DNA of 64,000 nt from Cloeon dipterum. Taxonomy: Eukaryota > Arthropoda > Insecta > Ephemeroptera > Baetidae. Shown here piece by piece: positions 52,176 to 64,000 of this stretch (its first letter is position 1; each line of letters opens with the position of its first letter). The position numbers and the translations under genes are program-made. The notes below the pieces were generated by a model. It had not been told where the DNA came from and searched no databases. It was given only the letters and a program-made list of their open reading frames with translations. The stretch covers positions 14,188,501 through 14,252,500 of the forward strand of contig NC_088787.1 of NCBI RefSeq assembly GCF_949628265.1. The letters run 5' to 3'.

Positions 52176-53951
52176 CTTGTATTAAATTTCATAATACACA
52201 TATCTACATGTTTTATTTTCCCATACATTTCATACTAAAAGGAGGATTTAGCGTCTGTAGTTAAAATTTTAGAGGCTTGGAAATTAATGCTTGACCAATT
52301 TTTATTATAGCTATGATTATTCCTTCCTTGAGCTGGTCATATAATTATTGTTTCATTTTTTTGCTAAAAACGCTGTTACGCACTTAACTTGACCTTGGTT
52401 ACACAATCATTGCATGGGAACTTAATTGCTAAATTACTGGCGAATATACGCATATGTATAGTCCGCCTTATAGTTAACATCAAAATGCAATCCTTGAGCT
52501 TTCGCACTGTCTCATTTCCTCGGGATCTGTTAGCAGTTTGCACGAAAGAAGAATTTTCACATCCACTGCTTCTTCGCTGAGCTATTCTGTGCGTGTTAAT
52601 GAACGTCCTCTCAAATCAGCTGCAACTGCTCATTATTGACGAGAGAGAACTCAAGGTGTTGCGCGCATGATGCATTTCTGGGATGCATTTCCAGTTTTCC
52701 TTGCCACTGACCTCTCAGGTCGTTTGCAGAGCGCTCAGGGCCGCTTTTTCTCTATCGTATGCACATGCTGCGCAGTACCTCTTCTAAACTCATGATCACC
52801 TAGTCGACCCTTCAGTGAGCTTTTTTTAATGAAACGTGTGCTGCAGCGAGCGAGATCTATTAGTGGGAAGAAACCTCCTTTTGTATATTCTGAACGAACG
52901 CGTGCATGGTCTCTTTAAACTTTGTTAGTTGAGTTTATTTGGAGCTCAAAACAAAATTGGAAATAAAATAGTTTTGCTTCAATTTGTTGAAATGTTGGTG
53001 ATATAGGCATTTAAAAAGAAAATTACAAGTTTCCTTCACTTTATTTTTATAGTGGCCATATATCATAGTTTTTCATTGCTTCTAGATCATTTTTTAGTTG
53101 TGAATATTCCGAAATATTTTTCGCTTTTAATGAGTCGATGACTAACAAGATACTTTCTCGTCTCGCGATCGTCTCTTAAATTATTAAGAAATAATTTATT
53201 ATTTACAAAAGTCTCCATATATGCTATATACTCTTTAAATATATTATTATTATTGTTTATTCCCACAGTTTGGTTGTATACAAGTAATCATGTTATGGTA
53301 TAGTCAATAAAAATTATAAAAGCATGTTTGTGAGAAAAGGCAACACTCTTAGCGGACAACTTACGAAAACCCTGTCCCGGAGCATAATAGCATAAAATTG
53401 AAATCAAACTGCAGTTATTCTTTCTATGTCATTCACACATAAATTCTAAGGCTGTATTAAGTATTAAATTTTCAATGAAAAAACGTTTGTACGTGACGCG
53501 GAGTTGGTAGGCTCAATAATTATTGCGTGGATAGTCTTTTGGTTTTACCAGCCCATTAATTGCGAAACCAAACGGAGAAAACAGAGCCGCGTGTGATGCG
53601 TCAGGGAACCAGTTTTTTGCGCGCAGTATATTGGGTGGAAAACAAAAATATTCAGGAGAGGTAGATTCGCAGTCACACCACACTGTTAAGGGGACTGGGA
53701 ATATAAATGACGTAACGTGCGAGATTCTTTACCTCTCGCTAAATAACAGTGCGCAAAAAACTTGTGACGCAAACAAAATGAAATGTATGCATATAGAAGC
53801 GATCGAGGCTTTTGCTGAATAAAAAGAGTCAACAAACCGCAAATATCGCTCTCCCGCAACAAGGGAAAATTGAAATCGGCACGTCTCTAACATTTCGTAG
53901 GAGAAAAAGCTGCGTTCGAGCCGTGTTTCAACCTTGATTTGATCGAGTACA
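52176..53951. other. Intergenic, nothing recognised
   Basis: AT-rich with some CpG-containing patches (about 52500-52900 and 53480-53640). No exon was recognised. It may hold promoter sequence for the candidate alternative first exons downstream. Confidence 0.35.
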
Positions 53952-54004
53952 ATGGGAAATAAAGTAGGAAAATGTGCGCTAGCCCCAAGGTGCCGCGAGT
54001 CTCG
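53952..54004 (+). CDS. Candidate distal first exon of the ACSBG gene
   Basis: ATG at 53952 opens MGNKVGKCALAPRCRES and stops at a donor, tctcg followed by GTATAT, after 53 bases. That leaves two bases of a codon, exactly what exon 2 of ACSBG at 58400 needs (CG plus A gives Arg, then VVAEQKP). The start MGNKVGK fits an N-myristoylation signal with a nearby cysteine, which would attach the enzyme to membrane. The phase match alone has a one-in-three chance of being accidental, so this is tentative. Confidence 0.25.
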
Positions 54005-55018
54005 GTATATTATGATGGTTCGAGAATGTATCCAGTCATCCTTCGCTACAGATGAAGATGAGAAGTCACATATTATAGTGGTGGTGATAATGCATTTTGT
54101 TCATCATTTTTTGGGAGCCGCACAGTGCTTCTTTTGTCTCCTTGGTGTGTGTGTGCCTTGCTCCGAGTCAAAGATAATAGTATATGTTGATGCCCACAGA
54201 GACCTTGTGTTTTGCAAAGGTTGCAATAAAATTATTGGCCCACGCGATTTATTGCCTCTATTTTTAGTCTTGCAATCAAGGTAAAATTTGTTAGTGAAGC
54301 GATGAAAAAACTTAAGTTGGATTTTTTATGAACATAATTCAGCAGCTACAATGTGATAAAAATAATTCGTAAGCTCTGCAATTTCTTTATCAGGGTTTCC
54401 CACAATTCTTCATCTGATAAATTAATTTGCACCTTATCCGTTCCTTCAAAATTATAGGTTTTTGGTCTTGCTTAAAAGATTAAATAGCCTGATCGCCTCA
54501 ATTGCACAATTTTGTCTCTCTTAAGTCCATGTAAAAATAAATAATTTAATTTTCATTGCATCATAGAATCACAATATGCCATTTGAGAAGGAAACACAAT
54601 AACACCGTTATGAGCTTTATTAGCACTTGCCACCCATTCAAATATTATTTAACATTCAATCCGGAAACGGGCTTGTAACATACAAATGACACAGGGTCAT
54701 TCATTCCTAGAAATGGCCAGGTGTGCAGAGTTTGTCTAATGGGAAGAGAAACATTATACGATGCGGGCGAAGGAGAGTGTGTGAATTCACAGTGCCCGTC
54801 GTCGTGACCTAAATCCCAAAAGAAACTCATACCCAAGGCAGATAGTAGTGGGACTTCTTTACTGCTGCAAAGGCGACTCGCCCGGCCTTCCGCTTTCATT
54901 CACAGTCGGTGTTTGTAAATACAAACACGCCGCTCGCGCTGCAGCTCTCTCATCTAGCTGCAGATACAGGAATATAATATTTTTAACCGCTGCCTGAAAG
55001 CACATGTGAATAGGAATC
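54005..55018. other. Non-coding, between candidate first exons
   Basis: No exon was recognised. The patch 54700-54960 is richer in G and C than its surroundings and could be the promoter of the candidate exon at 55019. Confidence 0.3.
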
Positions 55019-55047
55019 ATGGTGGTCGTGGCTCAGCGCTTTGATAG
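55019..55047 (+). CDS. Candidate alternative first exon of ACSBG
   Basis: ATG at 55019 encodes MVVVAQRFD plus AG, then a strong donor GTATGT. The 29 bases leave the same phase as ACSBG exon 1, so splicing to 58400 would give MVVVAQRFDR then VVAEQKPKMQ. The upstream 100 bases are CpG-bearing (cgccgctcgcgctgcagctc), as expected near a promoter. It would skip the 80-residue polar N-terminus of the main form. It could also belong to an unrelated gene. Confidence 0.35.
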
Positions 55048-57437
55048 GTATGTGCACGGCGTTTATTTATTTTTTTACGGCGTATTGTTTGAGGAAAAAC
55101 GGGATTTGCCTTACCATCGGATATCTCATCTATGAAATTTGTGCTTTTGATGATACAAACTGATATCCACTTGTTTTTTGTAACATTGAATTCAAACGCC
55201 TATCCTTCTCAATGCGCAATTTTGTTAGTGTTGATTGATAGAGATGAGTGGCATATATTGCTGTTAATGCTAATCCGTTGTCAGGCAGCTTTCCGACAGC
55301 ACAATCTTCTCTAATCCCTGGAAATATGATAAGCGTTCATCTTTACTTTATCTTGGTACAGTATACGTGCTGTTAAAACGCGCGTTTATCTTTACAGGAT
55401 TGGGTAAAAATACTTTAATCTTAAATTGTTTCGAGTTATATAAAATGACAATATTAATCCTTTTTCGCATGCCTCTCTCACCCACGTATTTATTGAAAGC
55501 AAGCAACGGTCTGCTCTCCTTTGAGGTCCTCGTCGCCGTGCGTACAATATTCGAGCCTACTTTCTACACGCTAAAATCGCTATTGAACGTTTCGCAAGGG
55601 AGGTCGTTAACTTCTAACCACCTTTACATCATCATTTGTGTTAGACCACATAATATCAAAATATTAGATTTAGCGACAAATTACTTCCGTATTTTGCCAA
55701 ACATATAGTTCTAAAACTTCTAAATTACCAATTAATAATAAGCATCCACGTCGCATTACGTGTGTAAAGCAGGTATTCATTTTATCAACTCTCTAACATC
55801 GTGCTGGTTGAGTGAAAGCAGTACAACCAATAAATAATTAGTTTCATAATAATGTTGATAGAGTTTATGCCTTAATACAATCAAATACAAATCAAAGACA
55901 AAATTTTAGGCTGCAAAATAAATAACATCTGCATTTTTACCATGTAGTTTATATACATAGTTTCTATTCATCGTCACTTTTAGTCTTTTTTACTTCTCCG
56001 TGTTTTAGTGAGACTGTCGATTTCAATGCATATATTATATATTTTTTTTCTCGAGCGTGAAGCTTCTAAAGAAGTTCAAACACCGTGTGTATAATGAATT
56101 ATGTGCATACTTAAGGAGCGTTTGTTTTAAATGAATAAAAAAAAATAAATGCAAAGTGCATTATTGAAAACTGCCTTAAAGCATGATTTGCAAAACCGCA
56201 TTTCTATCGTCACTGTCTCTGTGGCAAATATAGCATTTCCTTCCTCCGCTCCTTTTGTAGTATGCAGCGCGGACTATTCATCTTAAATTATTCTGAGAAA
56301 TGACTTAACTGATTTACAAGGTTTAAGGCCGCAACCTTCTTTTTTAGTGTTATATTTAAAAGAAAAGCCGAAAACTTCCTTGGGTTTGAGAGCGAAATTG
56401 TTTCAAGGCAATTTCTAGTTTTAGCACTACTTTGTTGCCTTTGCAGCGAAGCGACCATTGCGGCAGCCCAATATGGGTTTTTGCCAACATCAAAGCTGGA
56501 GTGCCGTCTAGTTGGCGGCCACAAGCAAATCGAAGCGACGAGACACGAATGGTGTTCAAAGAATATTTCACAATGAAGACTTTAGAGAGAGAAAATCGAT
56601 GCATTTTGCCAAGGAAGGCGACCTAAGACAGATTCAGTTCAGCAAAAAATGTGCGGATTGACGCACCGCACATGTTTCGCGTAGCCGAAATTGTTTTCCT
56701 CATCGGCGTGCCGAAATGTCAGTGGTTAAAATAGCGTGGTCGCCAGCCGCGCGCACTTTCCGTGCGAACACAACTTGCTAGGGAGAGAAGCGAACAGGGC
56801 AAACACACAACCACGCCACTTTTATCAAAAGTAAGCAAACCCTTATCAAGGAAGAAGCAGTGGCCTGATGCGCGTTCCACTCGCAATCGAGACGACGCTT
56901 TTATTTCTGTCCTCTATACTCCTCTACCTTTTACTGTCACTCGATAGACGTTTTGCTAGAGGTTGCATGCACTTTATTGCAATATTGTTTGTTTCTTATC
57001 TGAGTGTGTCGTTTTCAGCCATCAAGAAGTGATAGTGTACCTATTATATCATAAATACTTTCTCACAATTAGCAATTAGCAAGACAATCTGTGAATAATA
57101 AAATACGCCGAGCATTCTCTTATTTTGATAAATTTTGCTGTGTCTTCCCAGTTGAACTGCTTACGCACAAGTTTAGGTAATTTTTGAGAAATCAACGCGG
57201 TCAAAATCATTAGCAAGAAAATGCGCCGTTCCATTTAACATTTTTAAGATACAACGCCAACGTCATAGGCAGCGTTGCAGCACAAGGAAAGTCCAACTGT
57301 GGATAAGATTCGGGTGTTTTTGTGGGCGCAGCAGTCTACGGGACTTCCTGCCACACGCGCGCGCTTCCTCTTTTTTACGATCACGCCACTTCTCGGCAGT
57401 TTGTTGCCAGACACACACCGAGCAGGACGCGTTGAAA
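55048..57437. other. Non-coding, upstream of ACSBG exon 1
   Basis: No exon was recognised. Open frames at 55367-55708 and 56288-56626 match nothing known. The sequence becomes GC-richer from about 57250 to the start codon at 57438, the likely promoter and leader of the main ACSBG transcript. Confidence 0.4.
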
Positions 57438-60400
57438 ATGGTCGGCTTGGCGTGTTTCAGGAGGATGGACACGGAGACCCTGAATGGAGAGGTGACCCCG
57501 GTGGAGCAGGTCGGCTCCAAAGGGGACGGCGCCATGGAGCCGCACGCCATCAGTGGCTTCAACCTGGTCAACACCACCAACGACGAGGACCTGACGCCAC
57601 CCTCGGTCAACGGCCACCACAGCCCCGTGCAGGCCAAGAAGCTGCCCCCGCAAGTCATTGAGGTGCAGCCAACCATTGAGTAAGTAGATCCTCATTCGGA
57701 CTTTGGCACTCTCTCATTGATCAGTCGATGCGACCGATATGTCTCAATCGCGCGCGCGAGGCATCTGCATAGATTGCAGTTTGATTTTCGCACCCAGCTA
57801 GAGCGCAGTTTGTCGGTGCTCGTCAATTCGTTTCATTTTAACTTTTGAATATTTTTGTAAGTATATATATCCTGTTTATTTCTTTAAAATTAACAATTGA
57901 AAGCTTTTGCCCACTGGAAAATAGTCGAAACAACAAGAGTGGTGCGGTATACGTATTTATATTTATAGCTAGAAAGTGTGTGGTGTTGAAATAATTGAAC
58001 TATCGGAAACACTTAAACTGTACAAAATAAACAAGCGATCATACCACCACGCACAGTCCCCTTAAGATTAGTGCTTATGCAACTGCGCAAGCACTGGTGT
58101 TGTGCGGGCTTGCATTGAAAAATGGAAAGGTTTTTTTCTAAATGATCAAATTTACAGTAAAAAATATCTGATGGTATTTTTTATGGTCCTGCAATTGTTG
58201 GGAATAAAAATGTAAAGAAATTTGTGCTTTTCCTTGCATTCTATGCTTGGCAAAAGATGAGTGCATTTTTAAACAACGTCAAGTGAGATCAAACTAAATA
58301 TTTTTATCTCCGCCATATATCTGCCACTTGAATAATTGTTGATAGTAGTCTTCTTCATTGCATTGTATTTAACGTGTATGCTCCGTCATTGCGTTTCAGA
58401 GTGGTTGCCGAGCAGAAACCGAAAATGCAGACTAAGGAGTACCTGGACGGCCCTGACCAGTTGATCCCGAGTGAAAGCCTCTTCAACTGCCAGCCTGATG
58501 GAGCTGTCAAGCTGCGAGTGGGCACGGAAGGAGTCGCATCGGAAAAACCTATTTCCGTGCCTACAATGTTGAAGAGAACAGCCGACCGGTTTCCCAATCG
58601 CACTGCCATGGCCGTCAAGAAAGACAAGAACGCAGACTGGACTAGAATCACCTTCAGAGAGTACGAACAGAATGTTCGCACTGTCGCGAAAGCGTTCATC
58701 AAACTCGGCCTCGAGCGCTTCCACTCGGTCAATATTCTCGGCTTCAACTCGCCAGAATGGTACATCTCCGACTTGGCGGCCATCTATGCAGGGTAAATTT
58801 ACTTTTTATTATTATTAAATAAAATATAGCCAATATATTTCTAAGAATGTAAAAAACCAATGGAAATATAAAAGAGGAAAATATAACACTACAATTAATT
58901 AACTCTTCTTGCAGTGGTTTTGCAGCCGGCATCTACACCACAAACAGCGCTGAGGCGTGCCACTACTGCGCGGAAAACAGCCGGGCTAACATAATCGTAG
59001 TTGAAGACGATAAGCAGCTGAAGAAGATCCTTCAAGTCAGATCGCGCCTGCCGCATCTGAAGGCAATCATCCAGTACGCTGGAAAACCCGAAGCTGAAGG
59101 AGTGCTCAGCGTAAGCGACTCGTCTTTTTGACCGCCATAAGTTAAATGCAACTTAATTTTCTAAATCAGTGGGAGGATGTGATGAAACTTGGCGAGGAGC
59201 AGAGTGACGATGAGTTAGAGCAGCGTATCAAAAGGATTGCTGTCAACCAATGTTGCACCTTGGTTTATACGGTACGAATTTAAGTTGCACGCACCCCTAA
59301 AATAAAAATAAATAAATAAATCTCGGCAACTTATCAATTTTCCTTTTGCTCTACAATTTATAATGTTAAAACTAGATCATAAATTCAATAGTTGAATGAA
59401 AAATATCCACCAGCTTTTCTTATCGCAGCAATGCCACAAATCTTGTTGTTTAGCGTTTTCCTCAATCACTGTGATTTCCGCACAATTTATTTCCTTCTGA
59501 CGTCTTTGATGTTCTATATTTTCTTATTGTTTCATGTCCTTTTTAGTCTGGAACCACTGGCAATCCCAAGGGCGTGATGTTGAGTCATGACAACCTCACG
59601 TGGGATGCTCTTGCTATCGGCAGCTACCTCAAGTTGAAAATGGGAGAGGAAGAAATCGTCAGCTACTTGCCTCTTAGTCACGTTGCCGCTCAGGTACAAT
59701 TTTGATCTCGAATTTGTTTTTTTTTTTAATTAAATAAATGACCAAAATTTCAGGTTGTGGATCTTTTCATAACAATTTCGTACGCAGCTACTGTGTACTT
59801 TGCCCAACCGGACGCGTTGAAAGGAAGTTTGCTGCCCACCCTGTTGGAAATCAGGCCAACAAAATTCCTTGGGGTGCCTAGGGTGTGGGAAAAAATCTAT
59901 GAAAAGATGCAGGACATTGGCAGGCAGTCAACTGGCATTCGTAAGACTCTCGCCACTTGGGCCAAGCGCCACGGCCTTGAGTACAACATGAACAGGATGA
60001 AGGGGTATGTAAGAAAAGGATTTAGTAAAGCGTTGTTTTAATTTATTTTCTATATAGAATTAATACCCCTACTTGGAGCTACACATTTGCCAGTTTTCTG
60101 GTGCTCAAAAGAGTTCGAAAGGCGCTTGGATTGGACAGGTGCAATCTTTTCGTGTCTGCTGCCGCTCCCATCTCGACAGAGGTTGTGAAATACTTCATGA
60201 GTCTGGACATTCCAGTCATGGAGGTAAGGTTATCAAGAAAATAACTGGTCTAAATTTATGTTGTGACTTGTTCTTCAGGCGTATGGTATGTCAGAGGCCG
60301 CTGGAGCTCACACACTGAACACTCCAGACTTCTTCAAAATCGAAACTGTGGGCAAAACCCTACCTGGAATGCAGACACTGCTCTTTGAACAAGATGAGAG

Positions 60401-61201
60401 CAAGCAGGGAGAGGTACGTACGATAGTGATCCAAACATTCCTCAATAGATGAGCTTTACAAATTTCTTGCGTGCAGATTTGCATGAATGGCCGGCAAGTT
60501 TTCATGGGCTACTTGAACAACAAGGAGAAAACCATAGAGAGCATGGATGCACAGGGCTGGCTGCACTCTGGCGACATTGGCAAGGAGGATGATGATGGTT
60601 TCCTCTACATCACCGGCCGTATCAAGGAACTTCTGATCACCGCTGGAGGAGAAAACGTACCACCAGTGCCAATCGAAGACGTCATCAAGGCTGAGCTGCC
60701 TGTCGTCAGCAACGCCATGCTGATCGGTGACCGCCGAAAGTTCCTATCAGTGCTGCTCACATTGAGGGTAAATCCCAGTCACATTTTTTCCACTGCCACT
60801 AAATATTAATTCATGAAAACAGACCGACACCAATTTGGACACTGGCGAGCCTCTTGACAAGCTGACAAGCGGCGCGAGGGCCTGGTGCGAGGAGCAGGGC
60901 AGTTCCGCCACCACCCTGTCCGAAATCATCAACGGCCCTGACGAGAAGGTAAATGATCAGCTCTCTAATTACTAATCTTTGTAACAATAACATTATTGCA
61001 TTCTAGGTTATGAAAGCCCTGGAGAACGGAATCATCCGTGCCAACAAGCAAGCTGTGTCAAACGCTCAAAAGGTTCAGAAGTTCAAGCTGTTGCCCAAGG
61101 ACTTCTCCATTCCCGGAGGCGAACTTGGACCTACCATGAAGGTCAAGAGGAATGTTGTTCATGACCAGTACCTAGATTTGATCGAGTCACTCTATGAGTA
61201 A
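57438..61201 (+). CDS. ACSBG: Long-chain fatty acid-CoA ligase, bubblegum type
   Basis: This enzyme activates long and very long fatty acids with ATP and CoA; the fly relatives are bubblegum and heimdall. Eleven exons (57438-57679, 58400-58792, 58915-59110, 59170-59271, 59547-59693, 59754-60004, 60058-60223, 60279-60413, 60477-60767, 60823-60948, 61007-61201) give 747 residues. After an 80-residue polar N-terminus come FNSPEWYISDLAAIYAGGFA, the AMP-binding P-loop YTSGTTGNPKGVMLSHDN at 310-327, YLPLSHVAAQ, the adenylate motif AYGMSEAAG at 500-508, and GWLHSGDIGKEDDDGFLYI then GRIKELLITAGGENVPP, with the hinge and ACSBG-type VPPVPIED in place of the usual VSPxExE. Lys in TMKVKRN near the end is likely the adenylation lysine. 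A second in-frame ATG at 57468 could also serve as the start. Confidence 0.95.
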
Positions 61202-61697
61202 AACGGTTACTTCATGTTTCTACCATTGCTCAACTCTATTTCACTTGTCTATGTGCTAATGAGTAAATAAGTCTAAAATATTGCTTTTGTTGCAAATATT
61301 TAAAAAAAAAAATCGCTTGTTGATGAAAAAATGTTCGGCCAGGAGAACTTCAGACTTTAATGTCCTTAATGGTGACTTATTTATAGGAATTTAATGCCAA
61401 TTTCGAGAAAGCCTATATATGTTTCTGTGATTAGTTTTTAAGTCTTAAATGTTTGGCTAAGATTTACATCTGTCCGCAATCCCTTTTTGTAAAAATTGTA
61501 ATTATTCTTAACCCTGATCAGATGAGTGCAAAATCCGCTGTCCAATATGTACTAACTATTTATTGACCAAGACTATTATGAGCTGTGATGAAGCAAAAGC
61601 AATTTATTTTTGAGGTTGATCGCATATTGAGAAAAAAATTGTCGAAAAATGTTGCTAACTGATGATTGATAATGGGTGCCAATGTCTTGAACATTTC

Positions 61698-61703
61698 AAT
61701 AAA
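61698..61703 (+). terminator. Poly(A) signal of ACSBG
   Basis: AATAAA about 500 bases after the ACSBG stop codon. The sequence between, 61202-61697, is AT-rich 3' untranslated region. Confidence 0.55.
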
Positions 61704-61812
61704 GTTGTATATAACTGTATTTTGTTACCGAATTAAGAGGATTCAATTTGATTAACCCCACAAATTAAGGGATACATTCTTGCAGTTTTTTTAATTGTTG
61801 TAATAGGCAGAA

Positions 61813-61818
61813 TTTATT
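61813..61818 (-). terminator. Poly(A) signal of PHAX
   Basis: TTTATT on the plus strand reads AATAAA on the minus strand, about 200 bases after the PHAX stop. It is only 110 bases from the poly(A) signal of the convergent ACSBG gene. Confidence 0.5.
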
Positions 61819-62015
61819 TCTCAGAATTCATACAAAATTAAATAAACTGATTCAACCAGAACAATCAAGCTAAATGGCAGGAAAAGAACTTGAGTGTTTT
61901 AAAGAGTTTCTGATGAGGATTAAACTCCACGAAATCAGCAAGCTAACATACTGACCGAAAAATCTCTTGACCTGCCACCAGCTGCAATGAGAGCTTTTGA
62001 GCTCGGTTGCCTACA

Positions 62016-63872
62016 TCAAAAAGTCTCCATATCGTCCATCTCCTCCATGTTCACATGCAGGTCCAACAAGTCATCTTCATAAGACGTGAGGGACCGCTCA
62101 GGCACATTGTTGTTTGTCTTGAGGGGAATGGCTCTCCTGTCCTGACTGTCATTGACACAGCCAGACTCAGGGCTACTGTCTGCTCTGCAGTCAGTGACCG
62201 GCGACGGAGGTGGATTCCTTACAATGGCTCTGGGGTCCTCCTCCTCGCCGCTTGTGGGTTCAGTCTTCATGTCCAGCTCTCCGTCCTCCAGCTCTCCATC
62301 CTCAATTTCAGCCTCAGTGACTGCAACAAAAATGAGAAATCTTTAAATAGTTTTTGGATTTACACCCTTTTTGAGTAACTTTGGTTTAAGAACATCATCT
62401 TAATTTTAAAAAAACGAGTACAGCTTTTGAAAAATAGGATGTTGGTGAGAAAAAGGGGTATATGTCATGAAATGATATCTAAATTGGCACGAAACCCGTC
62501 TGAAACTTTTCAACCCTGATAAGAAAAAGTTGAGAAACTAATTTTTTGGTATTCCCTTTTTGTGACAAATACCTTTGGCATGGTTAATAGGCTGAGAATT
62601 GGCAGCCATGGCAGCTATTGCTATCTCTCTCCTCTTTTGGGATCTATGCAACCGCTTGACCTTATCTTGTTCCCTGCGATTGTCCTCAAAAATCTCCAGG
62701 CATTCACCACTGTTGCAGGTATTCCTGACATGGAAGAGAAACACACCTCCACTAGTGCGTCGGCGAGTTTGGTTCTGAAACAATTGGAATATAACCTCAC
62801 CCATCATACAAAGGGCAAATTTATCTACCATGATGAGCATTCCTCCATTGGCCTCAACACTTTTAGTCAGCTTGTAGATTTCTGCAGCCTTCTCTTTTCC
62901 AATAACCTTCACTATTCTCACTGAAATAATAATAAAAATAAAGAACATTGATTGCCTGGCAGCTGAAAACTTACAAATGAGGTCTCCTTTCTCCTCATTT
63001 AACTTTTCTGTGACATCCTTGGCAAAATCTTCAATTGAACTATCCAGGGTGACTTGCAGATCTTTCAGCTCCCTCTTGGTTCCTTTTCTCTCAGTGGCGT
63101 TCTTTGTCCTCCAACCCAGTCTACTCTTCACGTTGCCGCTCTCCCTTTCAGCGTGGCTTCTCTTATTACTAGCAGGAAAGTTTGGACTCCTTCTACGAGG
63201 AACGTCATCTGCGAAATCCTCAGGACTGTCGGAGTAACCAGCACGGTGGGACAAGTAGTCGTAGGACTCAACATTCCTGTCTCTTTTGCCAGGTCGCTGA
63301 GCAACATCACAGCCAATTAGTCCTCTTGTCAGAACTTCCTCCTGCAGGCCTGAGCACCAAATGTCGTACTTCTTAGTTTTTGCAGCTGCGGTTGGTGGAA
63401 GAGGACGGGGCTTGATTGCCTTCACCTTGCGCTTCTTTGTGTGGCGATGTTGATCGCCAGTGTCATTATCCGAGTCACTGTCATCAGAGGAAGAATCCTC
63501 CTCAGGCTCGCTCTCATCTGGAAGTTGTTGGACAGGCCGCGGACCTGGGTCAATTAGTTCTGCTGGCCGCTGAAGTGGTACATAACCGAAGTCAAGATCG
63601 ACCTGCGAACCCAACAAAATTACTAATTAACATGTTTCCTTCGAACTCACAGCTCCTGAAAAAACGTTCTGTTTGCAGAAAGGCGGGGAATTTTAGAGCC
63701 CATATTCAACTTCTTTGGTATTTATGTGCATTGTATTTTGTGTATGTATAAATGCATTATTACATCAATTTATTTTTGTTCAACCGAGGTTTAATCTATA
63801 TCAATGATTTTAGCTGGTATTAAATTCCGAATTTCACTTTACCACATCCTCGACGATTTCGCCGTCTTCCAT
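62016..63872 (-). CDS. PHAX: Phosphorylated adaptor for RNA export
   Basis: PHAX bridges capped U snRNAs to the exportin CRM1 and is phosphorylated in the nucleus. Five exons on the minus strand (63872-63843, 63602-62975, 62920-62829, 62774-62573, 62320-62016) give 418 residues. The first exon is ten codons, MEDGEIVEDV, resembling the acidic family start. A serine/aspartate cluster, SEPEEDSSSDDSDSDNDTGD, fits the CK2 sites required for export, followed by the basic segment HTKKRKVKAIKPRP. The RNA-binding domain is at about 213-300: RIVKVIGKEKAAEIYKLTKS, VEANGGMLIM, then NQTRRRTSGGVFLFHVRNT. The C-terminal exon is acidic (EAEIEDGELEDGELDMKTEP). Exon 3 ends at a GTAGAT donor with a 54-base intron, without which the RRRTSGG motif would be interrupted. 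Confidence 0.93.
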
Positions 63873-64000
63873 CACAAGAATTGTGTAGGATTTGGCTCCA
63901 ATCGAGACAATAATGGACTGAATCGGCTGTGTTTGGTTACCGTCCTTTTTGCACACTTCTTGTACACAAACTCCGCCTTCATTTCGTTACGTTGATCGAA

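Noticed and set aside
53952-54284. The full 110-codon open frame starting MGNKVGK as an independent small gene
   Set aside because: The part after 54004 has no recognisable content, and a donor site at 54004-54005 suggests that only the first 53 bases could be coding; it is listed only as a tentative first exon.

Overview
The window looks like nuclear DNA from an arthropod, most likely an insect. It is AT-rich, its genes are split into many exons with GT-AG introns that are often only 50-60 bases long, and it carries a chitin-binding (Rebers-Riddiford) cuticle protein and a Serendipity-alpha relative. I could not place it closer than that. All splice models below were built by hand from splice signals, reading-phase continuity and remembered family conservation.

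Layout from left to right. A first coding exon of proline dehydrogenase (minus, 3.3-3.6 kb) lies far from the rest of its gene, which must be off the left edge. A small conserved protein of unknown function follows (4.9-5.3 kb), then a mariner-like MITE (5.9-6.1 kb) and an SLC17-type anion transporter (minus, 6.8-8.9 kb). A Serendipity-alpha-like alpha-catenin/vinculin family protein (14 exons, 9.8-13.3 kb), the chaperonin subunit CCT3 (12 exons, 14.2-17.1 kb) and a cuticle protein (17.5-18.4 kb) run rightward. The sterol carrier GRAMD1/Aster (minus, 18.9-22.9 kb) converges on the cuticle gene. The GPI-transamidase catalytic subunit PIGK (24.7-26.2 kb) is followed by a decayed, intron-containing FEN1 pseudogene (26.4-27.7 kb).

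The region 28.4-32.6 kb is a foldback mobile element. Its terminal inverted repeats are 1,024 bases each and contain a 90-base GC-palindromic repeat. A 1,493-base hAT-type MITE sits inside its right arm with a perfect 8-base target duplication.

To the right lie a 21-exon, 1,484-residue helical protein of uncertain identity (33.0-40.9 kb; possibly three rows, the partner half of insect separase) and GOLPH3 (41.7-44.5 kb). Then comes about 13 kb poor in genes with two eroded non-LTR retrotransposon pieces and two candidate alternative first exons. The window ends with the acyl-CoA synthetase ACSBG/bubblegum (57.4-61.2 kb), convergent with the snRNA export adaptor PHAX (minus, 62.0-63.9 kb).

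The genes are mostly unrelated housekeeping functions (protein folding, GPI anchoring, sterol and lipid handling, Golgi trafficking, RNA export), with no operon-like logic. The most unusual material is the nested foldback/hAT structure, the FEN1 relic, and the phase-matched upstream exons of the acyl-CoA synthetase gene.
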